From an uncultured Duncaniella sp. (GTDB lineage: Bacteria > Bacteroidota > Bacteroidia > Bacteroidales > Muribaculaceae): a DNA stretch of 47,302 bases. Position numbers and translations under genes: made by a program. The notes below the pieces were generated by a model, which did no database searches, was not told where the DNA came from, and saw only the letters and a program-made list of their open reading frames with translations. Shown here piece by piece: positions 24,840-33,790 of this stretch. Location: positions 19,100 through 66,401 of the forward strand of contig CAJUIX010000018.1 of the NCBI GenBank assembly GCA_910586665.1, read 5' to 3'. Each line of letters opens with the position of its first letter. Position 1 is the stretch's first letter.

Positions 24840-26297
24840 ATGCCATCAATCAAGTCAGAAATAACCAAAGGCGTATTTTGGATTGCTTTCGCCAAGTACT
24901 CAGGGATATTTATTTCCTTGGGTATTACGGCTATTCTTGCCCGAAACATATCTCCTTCAGCATTTGGCACAATGGCCATAGCTACGGTTATTATGGCATT
25001 TCTTGATATATTCACAGATATGGGTATCGGACCGGCTATAATCCAGTTTAAAGATTTGGATAAACGGCAGATTAACTCCTTGTTTATGTTCGGTGGCGGT
25101 ATAGGTCTGTTTCTTTCTATAGGATTGTTTTTTGCGTCCAAACCATTAGCCTTATATTATGATGACCCGGTTCTGATTAACGTAATCCATTTACTTTGTA
25201 TCTGTCTTTTATTCAATTCCTTGAATATAGTTCCTAACGGATTGATGCTAAAGGCCAAGAGATTCAAGACGATATCCATGCGGACTCTTGGATTCCAATT
25301 TTTCAGCGGGTTAATAGCTATATGGGGTGCATTACACAACTGGGGAATCTATGCACTTGTTGTGACACCGATAATTACCTCAATAGGAGTTTTTTGCGTC
25401 AATTTTTATAATTATCCACAGCAGTTTATATTTAAAATTGACATGGAGGTTATAAAGAGGATATGGAGCTATTCCTCATTCCAATTTCTTTTCTCTTTTA
25501 CTAATTACTTTTCGCGAAATCTTGATAAACTCATAATAGGCAAATATTTTTCAATGTCCGATTTAGGATACTATGAAAAATCATATAGGCTTATGCAGCT
25601 GCCTCTTCAGAATATAACGTTTGTGATTTCGCCGGTTCTGCACCCAATTCTTTCCACATTACAGGATAACAAATATGAACTTGGAGCAAAGAATCAAAAA
25701 CTGCTGACAATCTTATCACAAATCAGTTCCCCGATAGGGATTGTATTGTTTTTCTGTGCCCCGGAGATCATCACAATCGTATTCGGCTATAATTGGCAGC
25801 CGTCTATCCCCGTGTTTGAGATATTGGCCCTGTCCCTACCATTGCAGATACTCCTCTCGACATCCGGGTCACTTTATCAGGCCGCGGGAAGGACAAACCA
25901 TCTATTTTACACAGGAATATGCAATACGGCTGTCACCGTGATCGGATTTCTAATCGCGGCTAAGTATTTCAGGACATTGGAGAGTATGGCCTGGGCCTGG
26001 GATATAACGCTGACGATAAACTTTTTCACATCATATATAGTGATGAACCGATACACACTCGGATTTCCGTTGAGAAAGTTTTTCGTGTCGTTTATACCGC
26101 AGATTATCAATTCTTTGATTACAGTCATAGTTGTGTATTTCCTTCTAAAAAGTTTTGCTTTCGAAAATATATTTTGTGAGCTTATGTTTAAGGTAATATC
26201 CATATCATTGCCGACATTCATCATGGCTTACATGCTCAGGCAATATAACATATTGAGTATAATAAGCGTCGCGGTAAGAAAAATCAGGAACAGATGA
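24840..26297 (+). CDS. wzx: Wzx-type oligosaccharide flippase
   Basis: The 485-residue protein is a MOP-superfamily polysaccharide flippase with about 12-14 membrane helices. Its start (KSEITKGVFWIAFAKYSGIF, TAILARNISPSAFGTMAIATVI) is typical of WzxC/RfbX-like proteins. It should turn lipid-linked repeat units across the inner membrane for Wzy-dependent polymerisation. It begins directly after the preceding glycosyltransferase stop and overlaps the next gene by four bases (ATGA), indicating translational coupling. Confidence 0.92.
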   Translation: MPSIKSEITKGVFWIAFAKYSGIFISLGITAILARNISPSAFGTMAIATVIMAFLDIFTDMGIGPAIIQFKDLDKRQINSLFMFGGGIGLFLSIGLFFASKPLALYYDDPVLINVIHLLCICLLFNSLNIVPNGLMLKAKRFKTISMRTLGFQFFSGLIAIWGALHNWGIYALVVTPIITSIGVFCVNFYNYPQQFIFKIDMEVIKRIWSYSSFQFLFSFTNYFSRNLDKLIIGKYFSMSDLGYYEKSYRLMQLPLQNITFVISPVLHPILSTLQDNKYELGAKNQKLLTILSQISSPIGIVLFFCAPEIITIVFGYNWQPSIPVFEILALSLPLQILLSTSGSLYQAAGRTNHLFYTGICNTAVTVIGFLIAAKYFRTLESMAWAWDITLTINFFTSYIVMNRYTLGFPLRKFFVSFIPQIINSLITVIVVYFLLKSFAFENIFCELMFKVISISLPTFIMAYMLRQYNILSIISVAVRKIRNR

Positions 26298-27260
26298 GAC
26301 AAAGGACGGTCTGGATAGATGTCTTAAAGGGCATCGCTATAATATTGGTAGTTGTCGGACATAATGCAAACCAAAGTGTGTTTGATATGATCCAGTGCTT
26401 CCACATGCCATTGTTCTTTATGCTCTCAGGATTCCTTTTTTCGCCTAAGCCTATAAGGAATTATTTTAATAAATCGGTGAATAGATTGCTAATCCCCTAT
26501 GTATCCTTCTTACTATTAATTTCGATTCCTGAAGTCTTATCATTGGCTATCCATAATGATATCGGGGGGGGGTAAGAAACTGTTATTCAGGATGATATAT
26601 GGTGGTTATTATTTACAAGGTGCCTACGGCGTGTTTTGGTTTATAACCGTTCTGTGGATGGCGACCAATCTTTTTAACGTTATACTGTATAGAAAATATT
26701 CTATATGGCTGTTAACGGCCCTGATTGCTATAGGTTATTTTGCCGAACTCTTACCAACCCCGCTACCCTGGAATATTCATGTCGTACCGATGGCCGTGTC
26801 ATATATTTGGATAGGATTCTTAATAAATAAGTCCGTCCAGGTTGGATTGCAAGAAATGAGAAGCCCCTCCCTGATTGCTTATTTCATGATTGCCGTGCTG
26901 ATAATGACGGGTATATATATTTTCCGTCACGAACTGACTCTCAATATGAAATATAATGATTACGGCCTGCCGCTGCTTTCATTGGTATGCTCCGTAATAT
27001 CATCAATATCCGTAGCTGTTTTTGCAATATTGATTGCAAAAATAGGACTGGTTGCAAAAATATTGAGCTTCATAGGCGACGCGAGCATGGTGATAATGTT
27101 TCTCCATCAGGCAATCAAATTCATATTCCTCACCCGGCTCGGACTTGAGGAGAATTATGTAATCGTAATCTTGTCCGGCATACTGCTGTCATTGGCAGTG
27201 TATGTTTTGATGAAACAAAGTAATCTGGCAAGGAAATATTTGTTAGGTGAAGCAAGGTGA
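26294..27260 (+). CDS. Acyltransferase-3 family membrane protein 2, switched OFF by a G9 tract
   Basis: A second probable O-acyltransferase. The frame from the ATG at 26294 has the family start (RTVWIDVLKGIAIILVVVGHNANQ, QCFHMPLFFMLSGFLFSPK), reaches nine G (26564-26572) and meets TAA at 26573 after 93 residues. The downstream frame is open to 27260 and encodes the remaining membrane helices (GVFWFITVLWMATNLFNVIL, IWLLTALIAIGYFAEL, SMVIMFLHQAIKF). Removing one G gives a single 321-residue protein. Tract length, phase and direction of the defect equal those of acyltransferase 1. It overlaps wzx by four bases, and its stop overlaps the next start. Confidence 0.85.
26564..26572 (+). repeat. Poly-G tract (nine G) in acyltransferase 2
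   Basis: A run of nine G followed directly by TAA in the upstream frame. With eight G the frame reads Ile-Gly-Gly-Gly-Lys-Lys and continues to 27260. This is the second tract of the same length in the same gene family within 3.4 kb. Confidence 0.95.
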
Positions 27261-28120
27261 TGCGTTGGCTATTTGATCTTATAACAGTTCTTGGTTTTAT
27301 TCTCACGGCTTTAGGAGCGTATCTTACATGTAATGCCGATACTTCTGTCGAGGTCATGAAACAAACGCTATTAATTGCGTTTGTTTCATTGGCCTTATTT
27401 ACGACCGTAGGTTGGTATCATTATTATTACAAATCGAAGATATTGAAGTCTGTTTTAAAAGGACGAGACCATATAAATGGTACTACCAATAGGCTTATTG
27501 AGCTAAACCACAATCCCAAAATCAAGGTCCATGTTAAACATGGAATACAGGACCTTTCTGAAATATGTCAGGAAATCTCAGCCGGATTAAGAAAATACCA
27601 TGCCCCTGACATATCTGTCTGTATACACTATGTCAATAAGGATGAAAACGGATACTATGTTAATGTACTTTGCAGGAATACGGAAAGCAAGCAGCGTCAA
27701 TCCAAACGAGCTCCGTTTGCATCTAATAAAGACTATATAAACGATAATACAGATTTTAAGTTATTGATCCCCTTACTAAGTGCTAAACATATTAATAAAA
27801 TATATTATTTAAATAATTTCCTTCCCTTTTCACCATATTATAGAAATAGCCATTTCTCTGTTGAAATGCAGCCGCGATATTATGGAACTTTCGGATGGAT
27901 ATATCGTATGATTATGTGGGAATTACCTTATAAAAGCACTCTTGTGGTACCTTTGGTTTCAGTTCAAGACAAAAAGCGCCAAATAGAAGGATTCTTATCA
28001 ATAGATTCCCCAAAACTGTGGTCATTCTCTAAATCCTATGATTTGCCAATGGTGCTTCATCTTGCCGGTATGATAGCCCCTCTTGTATCAAAATACAACC
28101 AAAGTAATCTATTAAAATGA
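27260..28120 (+). CDS. Membrane-anchored GAF-like protein of unknown function
   Basis: The 286-residue product starts with two membrane helices (LFDLITVLGFILTALGAYL and TLLIAFVSLALFTTVGWYHYYY). A soluble domain follows that looks like a GAF domain (DLSEICQEISAGLRKYH, STLVVPLVSVQDKKRQIEG, FLSIDSPKLWSF, MVLHLAGMIAPLV). GAF domains bind small ligands or act as sensors. No output domain is attached. The ATG at 27260 overlaps the acyltransferase stop (TGATG); a GTG at 27257 is also possible. It has no obvious role in polysaccharide synthesis, and with the next small gene it forms an inserted cassette. Confidence 0.6.
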   Translation: MRWLFDLITVLGFILTALGAYLTCNADTSVEVMKQTLLIAFVSLALFTTVGWYHYYYKSKILKSVLKGRDHINGTTNRLIELNHNPKIKVHVKHGIQDLSEICQEISAGLRKYHAPDISVCIHYVNKDENGYYVNVLCRNTESKQRQSKRAPFASNKDYINDNTDFKLLIPLLSAKHINKIYYLNNFLPFSPYYRNSHFSVEMQPRYYGTFGWIYRMIMWELPYKSTLVVPLVSVQDKKRQIEGFLSIDSPKLWSFSKSYDLPMVLHLAGMIAPLVSKYNQSNLLK

Positions 28121-28124
28121 ATGT

Positions 28125-28418
28125 ATGAAACACACTATAAAATTAAAAAAAATTGTTACTGAGGATAATGCCGATAGTCCTATATTAGGGAGGAATGGAT
28201 ATGTATATATCGAAGATGTTGAAAACCATTTACATCCAATTGTTGAGTCTAAGATATTACAGAAACTATATTCTATATACTTGAAAAAAATAAAACAAGT
28301 ATATGAGAATCAAAATTATTCGGTAACCATCTTTATTGCGTCTGGTAATAAAATTGATGAAAAGATAGATTCGATTAATCGGAGATTGAAGAATAAGGAA
28401 ATTATCAATTGTGAGTAG
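28125..28418 (+). CDS. Small unknown protein paired with the GAF-like gene
   Basis: A 97-residue, Lys- and Ile-rich protein with a central probable helix (HPIVESKILQKLYSIYLKKIKQVYEN) and a C-terminal charged helix. It has no signal peptide or membrane segment. It starts four bases after the GAF-like gene's stop, so the two are likely translated together. I recognise no family. Confidence 0.5.
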   Translation: MKHTIKLKKIVTEDNADSPILGRNGYVYIEDVENHLHPIVESKILQKLYSIYLKKIKQVYENQNYSVTIFIASGNKIDEKIDSINRRLKNKEIINCE

Positions 28419-28780
28419 ATTATATATGCAAAAAATGTGGATATCTGATATTCAGAACACTGAGTTTCAAGCACATTCGGTTATAAAGTATACTCATCGG
28501 ATAATTGGATAATCCTAATTGGGCTTCCAGACAAAAAGTAAAACAGATAATATCGCAGGGCGCGTTGAAGACAGCCATTCATGAAGGCAGTGATTTATCA
28601 TAATTTTACATCGGATGAATTATTTGATTATGATATAAGTGCGTTGTCCTCATACAACAAGTTTCGTCTGATTGTAGACTTCATTTCCGGCATGACAGAC
28701 AAATTCGCTGTCACACTCTATCAAGAACTTATCGGGATAAAGATATAGATTGAGAATATTCATTGGCTGTATTAAAAATA
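28419..28780 (+). other. Gene-debris region within the capsule locus
   Basis: No intact gene fits in these 362 bases. One open fragment at 28508-28603 encodes DNPNWASRQKVKQIIS followed by QGALKTAIHEGSDLS and a stop. It looks like the C-terminus of a lost gene that I cannot name. It is followed, in another frame, by the dGTPase-like remnant listed separately. The pattern suggests deletion or insertion scars. Confidence 0.5.
28581..28748 (+). pseudogene. C-terminal remnant of a dGTPase-like dNTP triphosphohydrolase
   Basis: A 55-codon open frame ends in YNKFRLIVDFISGMTD followed by KFAVTLYQELIGIKI and a stop. This closely resembles the C-terminal helices of bacterial deoxyguanosine triphosphate triphosphohydrolases (xxFISGMTDxxAxxLYxxLxGI pattern). 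The HD catalytic domain is absent. It is a relic, not a functional enzyme. Confidence 0.55.
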
Positions 28781-28783
28781 TAT

Positions 28784-29926
28784 ATGAGAGTCCTTTATAT
28801 TACTCATTATGATACATTGATGGGTGCCAATAAATCAATGCTACAACTTATTTTGGAATTACGAAAATTAGGAATAATCCCTACTGTATTATTTCCACAT
28901 ATTAATGCTGATTCGGAACTTGAAGCTATTTTAAAAAGCTATAAGATAAAATATATAAAAGCGCCCATTAGAATGGTAAAACATCCTAGGCGCATCATGT
29001 GCTTACCAAATTATTTTATTTCGTTATTAACCAGAAAACGAATTTTAAAAAGTTTAGATAGTGTAAAATATGATATTGTACATTCAAATTCGAGTGTAAT
29101 AGATATTGGCAATTATATTTCAAAAAAAATAAGAGCCAAACATTTTTGGCATTTAAGGGAATTTGGCGATTTAGATTATAATCTTAGGACTCCGTTTTGT
29201 AAAAAATTCCAAAAAATAATCTATTGTGGAGATAATCATTTTATTGCGATATCTAAAAAAATTGCTTTGCACTATAAGCCTTATATATCCAATCAAAAGA
29301 TGAGTATGGTTTATAATGGAGTCAAAATTCCGATAGATTTAAAAAATGAAAGAAATAATTCGATATTACAATTTTGCATCGTAGGACTTATATGCGAAAA
29401 AAAAGGTCAATTTGATGTAATAAAAGCAGTTAATGAATTGGTAAACAAAAGGGGAATAAAAAATTTTCATGTAACGATTATAGGGGATGGAGATGTTGAA
29501 TATCTAAACGTTTTACATCAATATATCAAAGAACAAAATTTGCACAATATTATTGAATTCACAGGGAAAAAAAATGACATTGAAAAAATACTTGCTAAGA
29601 TGGACGTTGGAATAATGTCTTCAGCAAACGAAGCCTTTGGACGTGTAACAATCGAGTATATGATGTCTGGATTAGCTGTGATTGCTTCTGATGGTGGGGC
29701 AAATCGCGAAATAATTACAGATAAATCATTGGGATATTTGTACTCTTCGGGAGATTTTATTGTTTTGGCAGATAAAATGGCGGATTGTATTATGCACCCT
29801 AATATTGTAAGAGCAAAAGCTGATAAGGGACAAAAGTACGCAGTATTAAATTTTTCTTCCGATATTAATAGCAAAAAAATTTATCAACTGTACTGTAATT
29901 ATTCGCATATAAACAATGAACGGTAA
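28784..29926 (+). CDS. Family 4-type glycosyltransferase
   Basis: The 380-residue GT-B protein begins MRVLYITHYDTLMGANKSMLQ (ATG at 28784; a TTG seven codons upstream is less likely). It carries the C-terminal donor-binding half with FCIVGLICEKKGQFDVIKAV, VTIIGDGDVEYL and the EAFGRVTIEYMMSGLAVIAS segment that contains the conserved E-x7-E motif of GT4 enzymes. It should add one sugar of the repeat unit from a nucleotide-sugar donor. Strongly AT-rich. It overlaps the next gene by 11 bases. Confidence 0.88.
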   Translation: MRVLYITHYDTLMGANKSMLQLILELRKLGIIPTVLFPHINADSELEAILKSYKIKYIKAPIRMVKHPRRIMCLPNYFISLLTRKRILKSLDSVKYDIVHSNSSVIDIGNYISKKIRAKHFWHLREFGDLDYNLRTPFCKKFQKIIYCGDNHFIAISKKIALHYKPYISNQKMSMVYNGVKIPIDLKNERNNSILQFCIVGLICEKKGQFDVIKAVNELVNKRGIKNFHVTIIGDGDVEYLNVLHQYIKEQNLHNIIEFTGKKNDIEKILAKMDVGIMSSANEAFGRVTIEYMMSGLAVIASDGGANREIITDKSLGYLYSSGDFIVLADKMADCIMHPNIVRAKADKGQKYAVLNFSSDINSKKIYQLYCNYSHINNER

Positions 29927-30662
29927 AAATCAAAAAATATCTGTAATAACTGTCTGTTATAACGCTGTAGACTCAATTGAAGAAACAATCAAATCAGTTA
30001 TCAACCAAACCTATGATAACATAGAATATATTATCATAGATGGTGGCTCGACTGATGGCACTATCGACATCATAAAAAGATATTCAAGCCATATAAATTA
30101 TTGGATTTCAGAAAGAGATAATGGCATCTATGATGCAATGAATAAAGGTATTGCAATTGCTTCAGGGAGTTACATGTATTTCTTAAATGCCGGAGATACC
30201 TTTTATAACGAGTTTGTTGTTGATAAACTATTCAAAGACAAAAACTCGTTGTGCGTTGTATATGGAAATGTAATTCGTAGCAATAATAGAGTTATTTATG
30301 GTGGCAAATTTAGTAGATTCCGTTTGTCATATGAAAATATATGTCATCAATCTATTTTTTATCCAGCTAAAGTCTTGAAAAATTTTCAATTTGATACAAC
30401 CTTTAAAATTTTATCTGATTGGGCATTAAACATGAAACTATGGAAGAAATATACATTCCATTTCATAGATACTATTATTGCCAATTATGAAGGTGGTGGC
30501 GTTTCAGAATTTAAAATGGATCCTTCATTTAATAGATTACATAGATATTTGATTTGGAAAAATCTGGGAATAGACGTATATATTTTTAATATTGGATATT
30601 CACTGATTCAAAAAATAAAAGAAGTATTCATTTCTCAGTGCGGTACAAATAGCATAAATTAA
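29916..30662 (+). CDS. Family 2 glycosyltransferase (WcaA-like)
   Basis: The 248-residue GT-A protein begins KISVITVCYNAVDSIEETIKSVINQTY. It has the nucleotide-binding IIDGGSTDGT and the later NGIYDAMNKGIAIASGSYMYFLNAGD (with the usual DxD region replaced by NAGD, as is common in this subfamily). It has no membrane helices. It overlaps the preceding GT4 gene and lies 68 bases before the polymerase gene. Confidence 0.88.
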   Translation: MNGKNQKISVITVCYNAVDSIEETIKSVINQTYDNIEYIIIDGGSTDGTIDIIKRYSSHINYWISERDNGIYDAMNKGIAIASGSYMYFLNAGDTFYNEFVVDKLFKDKNSLCVVYGNVIRSNNRVIYGGKFSRFRLSYENICHQSIFYPAKVLKNFQFDTTFKILSDWALNMKLWKKYTFHFIDTIIANYEGGGVSEFKMDPSFNRLHRYLIWKNLGIDVYIFNIGYSLIQKIKEVFISQCGTNSIN

Positions 30663-30730
30663 CGACCGATTTTTAGATTGCCACTGCATTAATTAAAAAT
30701 ATAGTTAATTATGTTTTATAAAATTGAATA

Positions 30731-32005
30731 ATGCACCAAATAGAATTTGCTAATTTATTGGTTGATAATATAAATATATATTGCATATCTCTGATGATAT
30801 GTGGAATAATATTTTATTCTTTATGTAAGAAAGCAAATATACAATTATTTGATCCGTTAACATTTGCATTGGCGAACACAGCCTTAGCTGATGCTGTCCC
30901 AATATTTTTATTTTTAGAAAATAAAATAGCGATTTATGATTTTATTTATTTTATCTTTTTTGAAATATTATTTTTTGTTGGCGTTTTTTCTTTGAATAAA
31001 TATTGGAATAAAACTTATCCGACTAATACAATAAAAGATAAATTTTACGACAAAACGATATTTAGATTTTTATTTATTATATATACAGCGTTAAATATTA
31101 TTAAATTTAGACAACTAGGAATCCCATTATTTATGGATTCTTCACGTTTGTTATTGTTCCAAAATTCAGGCGGTTTAGGCATTATTAGTAGAATTTTGCC
31201 ATTCATAAAAATCTATTGTCTTTTATTCTGCTTTAGAAAGATATACTTTAGGCATCTGAGATATATTTTACCCCTCATTATAGTATTTACTTGTGATTTA
31301 TTCGATGGATCTAAGAGCTTTGTATTACAATACTTCATTTGTTTGTTTTTCGTTTGTCCAATCCCAATACGAAGAAAAACCATATTTCTTACATTTATAT
31401 TGTTTATATCAATAATTATAATTAATCAGTATATTGTATTAGAGGGAAATATCGAATCTGCATTAGTTTCAACTGGTAACCGATTTTCTGCAAGTGGAGA
31501 CGTTTATTATTCGTTAATGCCATATCGGACGTACTTATCTTTTAGAATAGAGGATTCTTTTTTATTCTTATTTAAACAAACCTTTGCCCCGTTTAAAATT
31601 GTGGATTATCCGCCTAATATTGGATATGAAATTGGAGAATGGTTAAAAGGTACTGGAGAGGCAACGGGTCCAAATCTTAGACCTTCGATATTGTTTCTAT
31701 TGCTTTTTGGAAGTATAGGGGGAATCTTGGGCGGTTTAATATATGGTGTCCTACTCTCATTACTTATCTATCTAATTACCAAACTGAGAAAAAATTCAAG
31801 TCTTCTAATCTGCTCATTCTCTTTGTATGCCTATATAACTATCTGTAGCGGTTTCACTGGACCTCTTGATCTATTGGGACATCTACTAGATATCGTAATT
31901 TCATCTTGTATTGTAATATTTATTTATCTAATTATCTCCATTAAAAACAATGACAAAAATAATAGCTTTTTATCTTCCGCAATTTCATCAAATTCCAGAA
32001 AATGA
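30731..32005 (+). CDS. wzy: Wzy-type polysaccharide polymerase
   Basis: The 424-residue protein has about ten to twelve hydrophobic segments and a large hydrophilic loop between late helices (about residues 255-320, containing STGNRFSASGDVYYSLMPYR and NIGYEIGEWLKGTGE). This is the usual architecture of O-antigen/capsule polymerases, which have little sequence conservation. It is the only gene of this type in the locus, and a Wzx flippase is present, so Wzy-dependent assembly is coherent. Extremely AT-rich. Its end overlaps the next gene by 56 bases. Confidence 0.8.
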   Translation: MHQIEFANLLVDNINIYCISLMICGIIFYSLCKKANIQLFDPLTFALANTALADAVPIFLFLENKIAIYDFIYFIFFEILFFVGVFSLNKYWNKTYPTNTIKDKFYDKTIFRFLFIIYTALNIIKFRQLGIPLFMDSSRLLLFQNSGGLGIISRILPFIKIYCLLFCFRKIYFRHLRYILPLIIVFTCDLFDGSKSFVLQYFICLFFVCPIPIRRKTIFLTFILFISIIIINQYIVLEGNIESALVSTGNRFSASGDVYYSLMPYRTYLSFRIEDSFLFLFKQTFAPFKIVDYPPNIGYEIGEWLKGTGEATGPNLRPSILFLLLFGSIGGILGGLIYGVLLSLLIYLITKLRKNSSLLICSFSLYAYITICSGFTGPLDLLGHLLDIVISSCIVIFIYLIISIKNNDKNNSFLSSAISSNSRK

Positions 32006-33026
32006 TATTTGGTGGGGAGAGGGCTTTTCAGATTGGGTTAATGTAAAAAAGGCTAAACCTATCTTTAAAGGTCAAATTCAGCCAAAAATTCCGCTAAACC
32101 ATAATTATTATGACCTAAGTGATTGCAATGCAATAAAATGGCAGGCGAGCTTAGCTAAAAAATATAATGTTTATGGTTGGTGTATTTATCATTATTGGTT
32201 TAATGGCAAGCTATTGCTAGATAAACCAGCGAACCAAATTCTTAATCATCCGGACATTCAGATTAATTTTTGTTTCTCGTGGGCAAATGAAACATGGTCT
32301 AGAACTTGGACTGGTAAAGAACGTGAAATCTTAATAAAACAGGAATATGGAGGTGAGGAAGAATGGATTAATCATTATAAATATCTTAAACCTTTTTTTA
32401 AAGATAATCGATATATAAAAGAAGATAATAAACCGTTATTCTTGATTTATAAAAGTGCACAAATTCCAAATTGTGAGAATATGATGAAGAAATGGAATGA
32501 ATTGGCTAAAATAGATGGATTTAATGGAATTTTCTTCGTTGAAACTCTAAATAGAGGCACTATTGAAAATAGAGATTTGCCATTCGATGCAAAAGTCGAA
32601 TTTGAACCAGCAAGTATTAAAAGTTCAATAAAAAAAAATAAGATAAGGATTAGACGATATATAGTACGATTTGTAAATAAAATTTTCAAAACGAGGTTCA
32701 CAGAATTAAATGCTGTAAAATTTGAAAATGAACTTAAAAACGTTGGAGAAAGGTTAGAAAATGTTGGAACATTTGCTGGGGCTTTTATGGGTTGGGATAA
32801 TACGCCGAGGCGAGATTTAGCTGCCACATATATTAGTGCTCCAACAAAAGAGCAATTTAAAGAGTATTTAAGAAAGAAAATTAAAATAGGACAAGAAATA
32901 TATAAAACAGACTACCTATTTATTAATGCATGGAATGAATGGGCTGAAGGAACGTATCTAGAGCCAGATGAGAATAATAAATACATATATTTGGAAGCTA
33001 TTAAAGAAATCTTAGCGGAACTATAA
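31950..33026 (+). CDS. WbsX-like glycoside hydrolase 99-related protein
   Basis: The 358-residue protein begins TKIIAFYLPQFHQIPENDIWWGEGFSDWVNV, the signature of the WbsX (GH99-like) family found in O-antigen and capsule clusters. Further conserved parts are GWCIYHYWFNGKLLLD, FCFSWANETWSRTW and NAWNEWAEGTYLEPD. Members are annotated as glycosyltransferases by context, but resemble GH99 endomannosidases in fold; the real activity is unproved. The start lies inside wzy (56-base overlap). A run of nine A (32630-32638) falls in frame within the gene. Confidence 0.88.
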   Translation: MTKIIAFYLPQFHQIPENDIWWGEGFSDWVNVKKAKPIFKGQIQPKIPLNHNYYDLSDCNAIKWQASLAKKYNVYGWCIYHYWFNGKLLLDKPANQILNHPDIQINFCFSWANETWSRTWTGKEREILIKQEYGGEEEWINHYKYLKPFFKDNRYIKEDNKPLFLIYKSAQIPNCENMMKKWNELAKIDGFNGIFFVETLNRGTIENRDLPFDAKVEFEPASIKSSIKKNKIRIRRYIVRFVNKIFKTRFTELNAVKFENELKNVGERLENVGTFAGAFMGWDNTPRRDLAATYISAPTKEQFKEYLRKKIKIGQEIYKTDYLFINAWNEWAEGTYLEPDENNKYIYLEAIKEILAEL

Positions 33027-33059
33027 ATAAATTACTAATATGACCCCAATAATTCGGTT

Positions 33060-33782
33060 ATGATTAGCGTATGTTTAGCGACCTATAATGGAGAAAAGTA
33101 TATCTATAAACAAATTGTAAGTATTCTGTCACAATTAAGCACTGGGGACGAGTTAATTATTTCGGATGATGGCTCAACAGATAAAACAATAGATATAATT
33201 AGGTCAATTAAAGATGTTCGAGTAAAATTAACCCTCCATAAAAAAGGATTGATAAATCATCATAATTCATCTCATATCTATGTTACAAAGAATTTTGAAT
33301 CGGCTATTTCCTGCGCTTCAGGTGATATCATTTTTTTAAGTGACCAAGATGATATTTGGTTACCTGATAGAGTTAATATGATGACTAAGTATTTAGAGGA
33401 TTATTCTTTGGTTATGTGTAACTTTAATTTAATGGATAGTAACGACAATATTTACAAATATAATTATTTCAATAAGAATCCAATTTCCAAATTATTATTT
33501 GTAAATCTAATAAAAATGCCATTTTATGGTAGCGCAATGGCATTTAGAAAAGATCTGATTAAACAAGCTCTGCCTTTCCCATCGACCTTATCAGTCCATG
33601 ACAATTGGCTCGGGTTAATAGCGATGAAATATGGTAGCGTCTATTATATTAATGAATCGCTACACAATTATAGACGTCATCCATCAACTGTTTCCAATTC
33701 TGCTAAATCAAGAAGTAATAATTCGTTACGATATAAAATTTCATATAGATTGGAAATCTTAAAAAATTTAATTCGACGATAA
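33060..33782 (+). CDS. Family 2 glycosyltransferase (rhamnosyltransferase-like)
   Basis: The 240-residue GT-A protein starts ISVCLATYNGEKYIYKQIVSILSQL, followed by ELIISDDGSTDKTIDII, the FLSDQDDIWLPDRV motif and HNYRRHPSTVS. The FLSDQDDIW form is common in transferases annotated as alpha-1,3-rhamnosyltransferases. With rfbABCD in the same locus, dTDP-L-rhamnose is a plausible donor (inference). No membrane segment is seen. Confidence 0.85.
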   Translation: MISVCLATYNGEKYIYKQIVSILSQLSTGDELIISDDGSTDKTIDIIRSIKDVRVKLTLHKKGLINHHNSSHIYVTKNFESAISCASGDIIFLSDQDDIWLPDRVNMMTKYLEDYSLVMCNFNLMDSNDNIYKYNYFNKNPISKLLFVNLIKMPFYGSAMAFRKDLIKQALPFPSTLSVHDNWLGLIAMKYGSVYYINESLHNYRRHPSTVSNSAKSRSNNSLRYKISYRLEILKNLIRR

Positions 33783-33790
33783 ATAATATT

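Noticed and set aside
23215..26572. Programmed -1 ribosomal frameshifting at the G9 tracts
   Set aside because: Both genes need a net loss of one base (a +1 shift) to restore the frame. The common -1 slippage on a G run would not do it. Transcriptional slippage remains possible.
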